A stretch of DNA of 64,000 nucleotides, taken from contig CAWIGP010000002.1 of the NCBI GenBank assembly GCA_963835735.1, positions 1,488,001 through 1,552,000 of the forward strand, written 5' to 3'. Origin of the DNA: DASQMT01 sp963835735. Its GTDB lineage: Bacteria > Actinomycetota > Thermoleophilia > Solirubrobacterales > Solirubrobacteraceae. The notes beneath the pieces are model-generated. The model was given only the letters and a program-made list of their open reading frames with translations. It did no database searches and had not been told where the DNA came from. The position numbers and the translations under genes were made by a program. Positions 24,918-33,649 of the stretch are shown here, in pieces (positions within the stretch are counted from its first letter, which is position 1; each line of letters opens with the position of its first letter).

Positions 24918-26318
24918 TTGGCGACTGGGGCGGCGCAGGGGGGTGCACGGCGATCCGAGCCGGGCGCCGACGCTCGCGTCTCGCAGCTCGTCGCCCACCA
25001 CGAGCGCTCGCTCATGCGGGTCGCACGGCACTGGTCGCTCTGCCACGAGGACGCGCTCGACGCCTACCAACGCGCGCTCGAGATCTACGTCCGGCGGCTC
25101 GACTCGCTCGACCCGGCGACAGAGATCTCATGGCTCAGGGTCGTCGTCAAGCATGAGGCTCTGGCCGTGCGGCGGCAGCGCGGCGAGTCGATACCGGTCG
25201 ACGAGCTCGACCTCGACAGCCGCGCCGCTGAGGAGCAGCGACCGGTCGACGACCTCCTCGCCGGACGCGAGCGCGTCACGCGATCCGCGGAGGCACTAAG
25301 GCGAATCAAGCCTGACGAGGCGAAGGCCTTGATGCTGAAGGCGCAGGGACTCTCGTACCAGGAGATCGGCGAGAGCCTGAATTGGTCTTACACAAAAGTG
25401 AACCGCTGCATTACTGAGGGACGCGCGCGTTTTCTGAAGGTGTACGCGGAGATCGAGGCGGGCGCGGAGTGCGAGCGGTTCGCGCCGACGCTCGCAGCGC
25501 TGGTCGCCGGCACGGCGACCGCGGACGCGCTGCTCGAGCTCCGTCCACACATACGTAACTGCGCGAGCTGCCGGGCGCGTGTGCGGGAGCTTCATGCCAC
25601 CCGCCTCGGGCGGCTTGGTGCGCTGTGGCCGATCCCAGCTCTGCTGGCGCCGCTTCGGTGGGCGACCGCACGCTACGGCGAACGTTCCGAGTCCGTCCCC
25701 GAAGATTCCGCGGACGTCTACGAGGCCATCGCCCAGGCGCACCCGCCGGCCGGCGGACCCGCTCGACCTCGCCTGATCGACTGGGCGCTGCACCGGGTCG
25801 GCGACGGCGTCGCCGGCGCGAAGCAGCACGCGGCAACCGCCTACACGCGCGCCGCCGACCCGACGCCGCTGGCGGGTGTCCGCCCCGGCGCAGCCGCCGC
25901 GGCCATCGCGGGCTGCCTGGCTGTGGGCGGCGGCACGACGCTCTGCGTCACACAGGGCGTCGACCCGATCGGAGGACTCGCACACGTCGTGGCGCCCGCA
26001 CGCGAGCAGGCGGAGCCACGCAAGAAACGCGCTCCACGCAAGCGCGCGTCGGTGACCCCTACGGCCACGCCGGCCTCGACCCCGGTCGCTGTCGCCACGC
26101 CGGAGCCGACGCCGCAGCCGACCGCCAATCCCAGCCCTGAGCCGACGCCAACGGCAACGGCAACGCCTACGCCAACTCCCGCACCGATCCCGGAGGAGGA
26201 GTACGAGCCGGTGGCGCCGGCAACGGCTGCAGGCACTACAACTCAGTCCTCGCCGGCACCCGCGCGCACACCCGCGCCGGCGCCGGCGGGCGGGCCAGGG
26301 GAGTTCGACGGACCATGA
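24918..26318 (+). CDS. Sigma-70/ECF-type sigma factor fused to an anti-sigma-like membrane tail
   Basis: TTG start at 24918 with an excellent AAAGGAGG (24903-24910) at 7-nt spacing; a GTG at 24900 is in frame but would contain the RBS. The 466-aa protein has a region-2-like N-terminus (VAHHERSLMRVARHWSLCHE, 'DALDAYQRALEIYVRRLDSL') and a region-4 HTH near residue 130-165 ('IKPDEAKALMLKAQGLSYQEIGESLNWSYTKVNRCI'). Then come a zinc-finger-like H-x3-C-x2-C (RPHIRNCASCRARVREL) typical of ZAS anti-sigma factors, one membrane helix (AAAAAIAGCLAVGGGTTLCV) and a Pro/Thr-rich presumably extracytoplasmic tail. Sigma and anti-sigma functions are thus in one polypeptide, implying release by proteolysis or a conformational switch. 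First gene of the 24.9-31.2 kb group. Confidence 0.75.
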   Translation: MATGAAQGGARRSEPGADARVSQLVAHHERSLMRVARHWSLCHEDALDAYQRALEIYVRRLDSLDPATEISWLRVVVKHEALAVRRQRGESIPVDELDLDSRAAEEQRPVDDLLAGRERVTRSAEALRRIKPDEAKALMLKAQGLSYQEIGESLNWSYTKVNRCITEGRARFLKVYAEIEAGAECERFAPTLAALVAGTATADALLELRPHIRNCASCRARVRELHATRLGRLGALWPIPALLAPLRWATARYGERSESVPEDSADVYEAIAQAHPPAGGPARPRLIDWALHRVGDGVAGAKQHAATAYTRAADPTPLAGVRPGAAAAAIAGCLAVGGGTTLCVTQGVDPIGGLAHVVAPAREQAEPRKKRAPRKRASVTPTATPASTPVAVATPEPTPQPTANPSPEPTPTATATPTPTPAPIPEEEYEPVAPATAAGTTTQSSPAPARTPAPAPAGGPGEFDGP

Positions 26319-26345
26319 CGGGAAGGACCCGAGGGGAGGCAGTAG

Positions 26346-28586
26346 ATGAGTAGCAGGCCGATCGTTCGCGGAGGCGTTCTCGCCGGCGTGCTCATCGCAC
26401 TCGCGATGGCGACCGAGGTCGAGGCAGCGGTCGGACCCACGTACAAGGTCGGAAACTGCGGCGCCGACACGGGCAGCTACAACACTCGCGCGTTCGAGAG
26501 CTTCGCGACGCGCGGCATGATGATCCGGCGGGCCTGCTATCCGCATCGCAGTGGCACGCGCGGGCTTGTGACCGGCAACGTCGTGCGCCGCGGGAAGACC
26601 GTCGAGCGAGGTGCGATGTCGCAGGTGACCATGACGGCGCCACCTGGTACGCAGTTCACGCAGCTCGACTGGGGCGGGGGCGCGGCGCGATCCGACTGCC
26701 GGTACGCAATTCAGTTCTGGGTCGAGGCGCCCGACGGGAGGAAGATCAGATCGATCAAGGACAAGCGAGCGAACCGCGGTTGTCCGCGGCGGGGGCACCG
26801 CCAGTTGTTCGGCCACCCGATCAAGGCCTACCCCATTGACGGGGCCACGCGCATCGTGCAGCGTGTCCTGTGCGTCGGTCGAAACAGAAGCGCATGCTCT
26901 GCGAGCGGCGTCAACCTGATCAACACGACGTATGCCCAGGTCACCATCGCGGATGTCGCTCCGCCGACGGCGAGCGTCTTCGCTGACACGCCGCTGGCGC
27001 GCGGCGAGTGGGTCGGGGGGACGCAGCCGCTCGGGTACGACGCGACCGACAACGTAGGGGTGCAAAAGGTCGAGGCGATCGGCGCGGAAGTGAGCGGCGG
27101 TGCGGATCGACGTCCGTGCACGTTTGCCACGCTCGAGCAGGTGTACGCCGACCGCGTTCCGTGCCCGAACGGACCGGGCCAGATCGAAGTGAACACATCG
27201 CAGTTCCCGGAGGGAACCCAGCCACTCGTCGTGCGTGCGCAGGATCCGGCTGGCAACCTCGGTGACTCGCGCCCGTCACGGTCCGCATCGACAACTCGCC
27301 TCCCGGTCGCGTCGACGTCGGCGTAGAGGGCGGCGACCAATGGCGCAACCGCAACGACTTCTCGTTGGCCTGGGCGAACCCGCCCGAGGTGGATCGGGCG
27401 CCGATCGCGGGGGTCACATACCAGCTCTGTGCCGAGGGGCCGGGAGCGTGCAGCCGTACGAGCCAGGCCGGCGCCGACATGTCGCGCCTGGCGATCCAAG
27501 TGCCCCAGCCAGGAGCGTGGAAGATCTCACTTTGGCGGCGGGACGCCGCCGGCAACGAGACCGATACCGCCGCGTCTGTTCCGGTCACGCTCCGCTTCGA
27601 CCCCGAGCCGCCGCGGCTTGCGTTCGACCCACCGTCGGCCGGCGACCCGACGCTCATGACCGTGCCGGTGACCGACTCCGTTTCCGGGCTCGCGGGCGGA
27701 GCGATCGAGATCAGCGCGAGCGGCAGCGGCGTCTGGCAGGCGCTCCCCACCCAGCATGACGGCCAGCGGCTACTCGCCCGGATAGACGACGCTGCGCTGC
27801 CAGCCGGTGGCTACCAGCTGCGAGCGCGGGCGTTCGACCAGGCCGCCAACGAGGCGTCGACCGACCGCCGCGGCGACGGCGAGCCGATGGCAGCTCACGC
27901 TTCCGCTGCGGCTCGGCGCGCGCATGCGAGCCGGCTTCGAGCGGGTACGGGCAGTGCGGCGGCGGGACAAGCGGACAGGCGCCAAGCGACGGGTGCGCCT
28001 GCAGCGCGCGATACGGGTTCGGCCTGGCGGCGAGGCGCAGGTCGCGGGCCAACTGGTCAACCGGGACGGCGACGGGATACCCGGCGCCGAGATCCGCGTG
28101 CTCTCGGGCTCGTCGACGAGCCCGGAGCAGCTCGTCGCAGTGCTGCAGACCGACAGCGAGGGTCGTTACCGCTACAGCGCCGCCGGCAGCAGCAGCCGCA
28201 CGCTGCGGTTCGTGTACAGCGGATCCCCGCTCGTACTCCCGGCCGAGCGGACGATAACGATGACCGTCCCGGCGCGCACTTCGCTGCGCGTCAATCGTCG
28301 GCGCGTGCTGAACGGGCAGGCGGTCACGTTCAGTGGGCGGCTGCGGACCCAGCCACCGCCGACGGGCGGGAAGCTCGTCGAGCTGCAGGCGCGGCTGTCC
28401 GATCGCTGGCAGACGTTCCGTACCACGCGAACGAACGAAGTGGGACGCTGGGCGGTCCGCTACCGCTTCAAGCGCACCCGCGGCGTGCAGCGCTTCCGCT
28501 TCCGCGCGCGGCTGCCCGAGGAGGCGGGTTACCCGTTCGCGGCGGGCGGCTCGCGTCCGATCGCAGTGCGAGTCAGAGGCGTGTGA
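26346..28586 (+). pseudogene. Secreted Ig-like repeat protein with two compensating frameshifts
   Basis: ATG 26346 with GGGGAGG 6 nt upstream and a signal peptide (VRGGVLAGVLIALAMATEVEA). Coding runs in one frame to about 27273, where one base appears to be missing (CGCCCGTC), continues in a second frame (VTVRIDNSPPGRVDVGV, then 'DDAALPAGGYQLRARAFDQAANEA'), and returns to the first frame at about 27889, where one G appears extra (ATGGCAG), running to the stop at 28586. The corrected product of about 746 aa is a paralogue of the 4287-6962 protein: Cys-containing N-terminal domain, Ig-like modules, C-terminal 'GKLVELQARLSDRWQTF' and EEAGYPFAAGG. As sequenced, translation stops at a TAG at 27324. 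Real decay or an assembly indel pair cannot be told apart here. Confidence 0.75.
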
Positions 28587-28668
28587 CGTGGTCCTTGGCC
28601 TGTCAGCGGCGAAACTCCTGGTATGCGCGAAGGGTCCTGTGATGCGACCGGACAGCAAAGGAGATCGC

Positions 28669-29258
28669 GTGCCCAGCAAGTTCCGCCCACGCCTGACCTA
28701 CGCCAACGTGATGTCGACCGTGGCGGTGTTCGTCGCGCTCGGCGGCTCCTCGTATGCGGCGGTCACGATCAGCGGCTCGAGTATCAAGAACCGCTCGATT
28801 CCGGCGAAGAAGCTCAAACGCAACTCGATCACCGGCAGCGAGGTCCGCGAGTCGCGTCTGAAGGTTCGGTCGGCAAGGAACGCCGACCTGCTCGGCGGGC
28901 TCAGCGCCCCCGAGCTCAAGGTGCGCTGCCCCGACGACACGTTCCCGGTCGCTGACGTGTGCGTCGAGCGCACTCCGCGCGCGCCGGCCGGGTACAGCAG
29001 CGCCGTCCTTGCCTGCTGTCGGTCGGCACGCCGGCCGGTCCTGGCCGGCGCCTGCCCACGCACGGCGAGCTGATGGCCGCGATCACGGGTCCGGACCTGG
29101 CTCCCGGCGGCGAGCTGACCTCGGATGTCTACCCCTCGGCGACCCGGGTCGACGTGGACGTGCTCTACGTGACCGACGAGGTCGGCAGCGTCGCGCTCAC
29201 CCCGGACACGTTTGCCGGCGGCAAGGCGTTCCGCTGCGTGGCCGACCCCCTGAACTGA
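28669..29258 (+). pseudogene. Small exported protein of the 'YANVMxTVAVFVALGG' type, one frameshift
   Basis: GTG 28669 with AAAGGAG 5 nt upstream. The N-terminus is the distinctive actinobacterial type MPSKFRPRLTYANVMSTVAV then 'FVALGGSSYAAVTISGSSIKN', a signal anchor followed by basic repeats (KKLKRNSITGSEVRESRLK). Coding switches frame between 29011 and 29019 (one base apparently missing), after which the conserved C-terminal part reads 'GRRLPTHGELMAAI', 'DVDVLYVTDEVGSVALTPD', 'KAFRCVADPLN' to 29258. Corrected length about 196 aa. Two Cys (VRCPDD, 'DVCVE') plus the C-terminal FRC suggest a disulfide-stabilised surface domain. Function unknown. Confidence 0.7.
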
Positions 29259-29295
29259 CCATGTCCCACAAGCGCACCCGACGAAGCGAGGAGCA

Positions 29296-30289
29296 ATGCC
29301 GTCTCTGACCGAGCACCTGCGCCGTCCCGGGCGACCATGGGCGCCTCGCGTTTCACCCCGCGTGTCCCATCTGCCGCGAGGAGCGACTCACCGGGACGCT
29401 CCCGTCCGATTCGCTCGTCGGCCGACGGACTCCGGCGCTGCTGGCCGCCGGGGTGCTCGTGCTGTCGACCGCGGCGCCCGCGGCAACCCTCGCGTCAGAG
29501 CCCGAGCAGGAGCAGGAGGGAGCGGCGGCGCCGGATCAAGCGGCTGCGGACGAACACGAGAGCGAGTTGCCGGTTGATGCGCCGGACCCTGACCCCGGTT
29601 GGCAAGAAGAACCGGACGCGCTCGCGCCCGACACCGAGCTGCCGGCGGATCAGCCGCCGGTCCAGGACACGAACGACGGCGAGGAGCCGACGGTCGATGT
29701 GCCGTCCGGCGCCGACCCCAACAAAGGCGAGGAGCCGGCGGACGATGCGCTGCCCGTCGCGGACCCGAACGACGGGGAGCAGCCGGCGGAGGATGTCGCG
29801 CCGGCACCGGACGCCGGAACCCCGGCGCCCGTCGCGCCACCCGCGCCCGAAGGCGCCACGTCGCCGCCGGCACCGCCGGTGAGCGCTGCCGCCGCGAAGC
29901 CGCCGATCGGGACAGCATCCTCAGGTCCGCCACTGAAGTCATTCGTCGAGAGGCCGGCCCGCGAGCGGCACGCCCGGATCGCGCAGACCACGGCCCCAGC
30001 GCCCGCGGAGATCCCTACCGCCGCTCCCGAGCCGAGCGCACCGGCCACGGTGCTCGTCACTGCGAGGAGCACGCAGGCGAAGGCAAGCCGAGCGAAGTCC
30101 GGCGACCGCGTCCATGTCGTCGCTCCCGGCGAATCGCTCTGGTCGATCGCCTCTGATCTCCTCGGCGACGACGCGTCCGTCGCCCGGACCGCGCGCGAGG
30201 TCAACCGGCTGTGGCAGCTCAATGGCGGCCATATCGGCACCGGCGACCCCGACCTTCTCATGGTCGGCACGAAGCTGGCGCTCCGATGA
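29296..30289 (+). pseudogene. LysM-domain protein with N-terminal zinc-knuckle-like motif, one frameshift
   Basis: ATG 29296 (GAGGAG just upstream) starts MPSLTEHLRRPG. At CCCGGG (29326-29331) one extra G shifts the frame; in the +1 frame the protein continues 'DHGRLAFHPACPICREERLTG' (H/C-x2-C, possible zinc knuckle), a hydrophobic segment (PALLAAGVLVLSTAAPA), an acidic/Pro-rich linker of about 180 residues and a C-terminal LysM-like domain ('VHVVAPGESLWSIASDLLG', REVNRLWQLNGGHI, 'GDPDLLMVGTKLALR'). Without correction the longest product would start at GTG 29453 and lose the N-terminus. LysM domains bind peptidoglycan. It overlaps the ParA-like gene by 4 bp (ATGA), indicating a functional pair linking cell wall and cytoplasmic ATPase. 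Confidence 0.75.
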
Positions 30290-31206
30290 GCGACGCACCC
30301 GCGGAGGGCCTCGAGCGCCGCGACATCCATCCCCAGCCGCTCGTAGACGGACGGCCGGCGCCGAACGGCACCGCGGGCAGGCTGCGCCGGCAGTTCCAGC
30401 GGTTCCTGGTTTCGGAGCACGAGCGCGAAGAGGCCGAGCTCGAGCGGCGGATCCGTTCCCAGCCCGGCGTCACCCGGCCGAACACGATCGCGTTGATCAG
30501 TCCGAAGGGCGGCGTGGGCAAGACGACATGCACGTTCATGGCGGGAAACCTGCTCGCGGGCCATCTCAACGTCCGCGCGATCGCCGTCGACGCCAACCCG
30601 GACTTCGGGACGCTCGCGCGGCTCGCTCCCGACGGTCGCCGCTCCGAGCGATCGCTCGCGGATCTGCTCCGCGACGCGGATGGCCTCAAGACCGCCGCCG
30701 AGCTCACTCCGTACGTCTCGCGCCTGCCCACCGGGCTGCACCTACTCGGCGCTCCGCGCGACGCCGAGCTGACCGCAAGCCTCGGACCTGAACGCTACGG
30801 CGAGCTGGTCGCCCTCCTGGGCACGTTCTACGAGGTCGTGCTGCTCGACCTCGGCACCGGTGTGGCCGGACCGCTCGCCCGGTTTGCGATCGAGCGTGCC
30901 GACCAGGTCGTACTCGTCACGACACCCGAATGGGTCACCTCCACCGTGGTGCTCGAGGCGCTGTCCCACGTTCAACACGATCACACCACGGTCGCGATCA
31001 ACAAGTCGCAACCCGGGTCCGTCGCCGTCGACACGATCGAGGACCGCTTCCGGGCGGAGCGTCTGCACCGCGCGGTCACGGTCCCGTTCGACGGCCGGCT
31101 GGCCACCATGCTCGACTCCGGCACATACACGCTCGATGCGCTCGGGCGGCGCACTCGCCTCGCCGTAAAGCGACTCGGGCTCGCTGTCTCCGATCAGCTC
31201 GTGTGA
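30286..31206 (+). CDS. ParA/MinD-like P-loop ATPase
   Basis: 306-aa protein with a deviant Walker A (ISPKGGVGKTT, residues 71-81; signature Lys K74), a Walker-A' region 'IAVDANPDFGTLARLA' and Walker B 'VVLLDLGTGV', as in ParA/MinD/CpaE proteins. A basic/charged N-terminal ~60 residues (LRRQFQRFLVSEHEREEAEL) precedes the ATPase. Such ATPases position proteins or drive assembly of surface machines. Coupling to a LysM wall-binding protein (4-bp overlap) and to the upstream sigma/secreted-protein group suggests a role in surface or envelope organisation. No ParB or parS is seen nearby, so chromosome segregation is unlikely. Confidence 0.8.
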   Translation: MSDAPAEGLERRDIHPQPLVDGRPAPNGTAGRLRRQFQRFLVSEHEREEAELERRIRSQPGVTRPNTIALISPKGGVGKTTCTFMAGNLLAGHLNVRAIAVDANPDFGTLARLAPDGRRSERSLADLLRDADGLKTAAELTPYVSRLPTGLHLLGAPRDAELTASLGPERYGELVALLGTFYEVVLLDLGTGVAGPLARFAIERADQVVLVTTPEWVTSTVVLEALSHVQHDHTTVAINKSQPGSVAVDTIEDRFRAERLHRAVTVPFDGRLATMLDSGTYTLDALGRRTRLAVKRLGLAVSDQLV

Positions 31207-31251
31207 AGGCCGAGCCGGCGCGCCCGCGTCCGTGTGCGTAGCATCCGCGCC

Positions 31252-31899
31252 GTGCCGCGAGGCGGGCTCGAACCTACCGAGGAACTGCTCGAATACCTGC
31301 ATCGCTATGGCGCGCGGACCGACGACGTGCTCGAGCGCGTGCGGGCCGAGACGGCGAGGATGCCGTCGGCCCAGATGCAGGTGGGAGCGGACCAGGGGGC
31401 GTTGATCGAGTTGCTCGTGCGGCTGATCGGCGCGGAGCGTGCGCTCGAGGTCGGGACGTTCACCGGGTACAGCGCGATCTGCATCGCGCGAGGGCTCGGC
31501 GATGGCGGGCGGTTGACGTGCCTCGAGCTCGACCCAGAGCGCGCCGCGATCGCGCAGCACAATCTCGAGGCAGCCGGCGTCGCCGGTCGGGTCGAGATCC
31601 TCGTCGGGCCCGCCGGCGAGTCGCTCGAGGCGATGGCCGCCACGCCCACTTTCGACTTCGCGTTCATCGACGCCGACAAGTCCGGCTATCCCGAGTACTA
31701 CGAGCTCGTCCTCGCGCGCACGCGGCCCGGCGGGCTGATCCTCCTCGACAACATGCTCCAGCACGGACGCGTGCTCGATCCGGACAGCGAGAACGCGCGG
31801 ATCATCGACGGGCTCAACCGAACGATTCATGCCGACGAGCGTGTCGACATGGCGATGACGATCAGTGCCGATGGGCTGACGTTCGTACGAGTCCGCTGA
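31252..31899 (+). CDS. Class I SAM-dependent O-methyltransferase
   Basis: About 215 aa from GTG 31252 (MPRGGLEPTEELLEYLHRYG); an in-frame GTG 18 nt upstream (31234) is an alternative, neither with a clear SD. Family features: 'ALEVGTFTGYSAICIA' (motif I, SAM binding), 'LTCLELDPERAAIAQ', DFAFIDADKSGYPEYYEL (motif with metal-binding D and the DADK signature of catechol/caffeoyl-CoA-type OMTs) and LILLDNMLQHG. These are small-molecule, cation-dependent O-methyltransferases; substrate unknown. It follows the ParA gene by about 45 nt on the same strand and is convergent with the DUF222 gene. Confidence 0.88.
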   Translation: MPRGGLEPTEELLEYLHRYGARTDDVLERVRAETARMPSAQMQVGADQGALIELLVRLIGAERALEVGTFTGYSAICIARGLGDGGRLTCLELDPERAAIAQHNLEAAGVAGRVEILVGPAGESLEAMAATPTFDFAFIDADKSGYPEYYELVLARTRPGGLILLDNMLQHGRVLDPDSENARIIDGLNRTIHADERVDMAMTISADGLTFVRVR

Positions 31900-31911
31900 G
31901 GCTGGAGGTGG

Positions 31912-33618
31912 CTAGATTCCGGGCGGCTCGGAGGGCGGAGCGTGCGCAAGCAGGGCGTCGACGCAGAGTCCGAGATCCATCGCGGCCGTGTAGGTCTCGG
32001 GGACGCACGCGTCCGCCTGAATCGGAATGCCGCGCCGACGATTGGCATCCCTGAGCGTCGCGACGTGACCGCGAGGCGGCCGGGGAACCGCAGGCAGCCG
32101 ACGCCCGTCCGGGCGTCGGAAGACGAAGTCGGAGCCTGCACGCTCGACGCTGTAGCCACCCTCGTGCAGCAACCGATGATGGTGCCGGCAGAGCTGAACG
32201 AGGTTGTCGACGTTCGTAGGCCCGCCATGCGCCCAGTGATGGACATGGTGCGCGTCGATCAGCCGTCGGCTGGTGCACCCGGGGAATCGGCAGCCGCCGT
32301 CGCGGCTCGCCAGCGCGCGGCGCAGCGCGGGCGGCACGCTACGCGTCTTGCGGCCTACCGATAGCGGCCGCCCGTCGAGCTCGACGAGCGGGACGATCGC
32401 CGCGTCGCACGCGAGCCGGCGCGCGGTCTCGGCCGCCAGCGGCGCGCCGTCGACGAGCTCGCAGCGTCCGTCGGCCCCTGCCGCGAGTGACGCGGTGTCC
32501 ACGTGCAGGACAACCTGGTAGCGATCGCCGCCACTCCTGCTCCGCTCCTCGCCCGCGAGCAGGTTGTCGGCCATCAGGACGAGCGCGTCGGCTCGCTGCT
32601 CGGAGAGGGTCTGGCGCGTTTCCGCGGGAACGTCCTCGCGGGCGAGTCCCGCGGTGGCCCGTTCGCCTCGCGCCGCGCGCGTCTCCGCGGAAACGTCCTC
32701 GCGCACGTGAACCTCCGCGGCCGGCTCGCCGCACGCCGCGCACGTCTCCGCGGAAACGTCCTCGCGCACGTGACCCTCCGCGGCCGGCTCGCCGCACGCC
32801 GCGCACGTCTCCGCGGAAACGTCCTCGCGCACGTGACCCTCCGCGGCCGGCTCGCCGCGCGCCGCGCACGTCTCCGCGGGAACGTCGTGGCCGGTCACAG
32901 TCGGGGCGCCCGGCGCCATTTGCGTCTCCGCGGAGACGTCCTCGCCGGGGCCAGCCGGCGCGCCCGGCGCCCAGTGCGTCTCCGCGGAAACGTCCTCGCC
33001 GGCGCGGCGCGCCTGTGCGGACGCCTCGGGGCGGCGCGGCGCGTCGTCTTCCCGCAGCCGGTCCATCGCGGCCTCGAGTGCCGCGAGGACGACGGCGCCC
33101 TCCTCGGCAGGAAGCCGCGCGCGCAGTACGAGCGAGCCGTCGTCGGCGTGATCCCAGTTCACGTATCGCTGTGGACGACCGGCCGCCGCGCGCTCCGCCC
33201 CAACGACCCCTCGATACGCGCGCACCATGCGCTCCAGCTGCGCTGCCGTGCTGTGCCGGGCGAGGCTGAGCAGGCCGTCCTCGCTCTCGACGCTCTCGAC
33301 GCGCGTGAGCGCGCGAACCTTCGAGTAGCTGAGCCGGCCCTCGGCGAAGGCCGCGCGGATCAGCGGAAGCTCCTCCAGGCGGCGCGCCACGCGCACGTGC
33401 TCGCGCGCCGCGCCGGGCGCGATCGCGCAGCGCCAGGACAGGAATTGCGCGCAGCCCTTGCAGCCCCACTGCGCCCAGCCGCTGCGCCGGTCGAACTCGG
33501 CGACGAGCCCGAGCCAGCGGCAGGTCGCGGCGTGGATGTGGGACGCCAGCTGTGTGATCTCGCGGCCCAGACGGTCGATCGCGATTCCGTCCGGATGATG
33601 AGTAGCATTCGAACACAT
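31912..33618 (-). CDS. DUF222 / 13E12-type HNH endonuclease with expanded tandem-repeat linker
   Basis: 568-aa member of the DUF222-HNH (mycobacterial 13E12 repeat) family. Residues about 10-190 are the helical DUF222 domain ('WLGLVAEFDRRSGWAQWGCKG', REHVRVARRLEELPLIRAAF, 'LSYSKVRALTRV'). The C-terminal HNH nuclease reads 'RDGGCRFPGCTSRRLIDAHHV', HHWAHGGPTNVDNLVQLCRH, 'HHRLLHEGG', with the Cys pairs and His residues of a betabetaalpha-metal site. Between them the linker is enlarged by in-frame 63-bp and 54-bp repeats encoding units like AACGEPAAEGHVREDVSAET. A perfect LexA box covers the start codon, implying SOS control. The ATG at 33618 starts MCSNATHHPDG; no SD is visible. Confidence 0.88.
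   Translation of the reverse strand: MCSNATHHPDGIAIDRLGREITQLASHIHAATCRWLGLVAEFDRRSGWAQWGCKGCAQFLSWRCAIAPGAAREHVRVARRLEELPLIRAAFAEGRLSYSKVRALTRVESVESEDGLLSLARHSTAAQLERMVRAYRGVVGAERAAAGRPQRYVNWDHADDGSLVLRARLPAEEGAVVLAALEAAMDRLREDDAPRRPEASAQARRAGEDVSAETHWAPGAPAGPGEDVSAETQMAPGAPTVTGHDVPAETCAARGEPAAEGHVREDVSAETCAACGEPAAEGHVREDVSAETCAACGEPAAEVHVREDVSAETRAARGERATAGLAREDVPAETRQTLSEQRADALVLMADNLLAGEERSRSGGDRYQVVLHVDTASLAAGADGRCELVDGAPLAAETARRLACDAAIVPLVELDGRPLSVGRKTRSVPPALRRALASRDGGCRFPGCTSRRLIDAHHVHHWAHGGPTNVDNLVQLCRHHHRLLHEGGYSVERAGSDFVFRRPDGRRLPAVPRPPRGHVATLRDANRRRGIPIQADACVPETYTAAMDLGLCVDALLAHAPPSEPPGI
32618..33000 (-). repeat. In-frame tandem repeats (63-bp and 54-bp units) in the DUF222-HNH gene
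   Basis: The core GTCTCCGCGGAAACGTC recurs at 32681, 32744, 32807 and 32870 (exact 63-bp steps), then at 32924 and 32978 (54-bp steps). Each encodes 21- or 18-residue units ending E-D-V-S-A-E-T. Copies of the 63-bp unit are nearly identical, indicating recent expansion. Confidence 0.85.
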
Positions 33619-33623
33619 GTTCG
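33610..33623 (-). promoter_or_regulatory. LexA (SOS) box over the start codon of the DUF222-HNH gene
   Basis: CGAACACATGTTCG is a perfect match to the actinobacterial/Gram-positive SOS box CGAAC-N4-GTTCG. It lies inside a wider near-palindrome (AGCATTCGAACA / TGTTCGCATGCT, 33604-33629). It overlaps the ATG at 33618, so LexA would block initiation directly. LexA boxes in front of 13E12-family genes are known from mycobacteria. Confidence 0.75.
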
Positions 33624-33649
33624 CATGCTATGTCGCCGATCGGATGGAT

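Noticed and set aside
27711..28679. 322-aa minus-strand frame opposite the broken Ig-like gene
   Set aside because: Arg-rich shadow; the plus strand has clear homology to the intact paralogue.
30286..31206. ParA-type gene as part of a parABS partition locus
   Set aside because: No ParB gene or parS-like 16-bp palindrome was seen near it.
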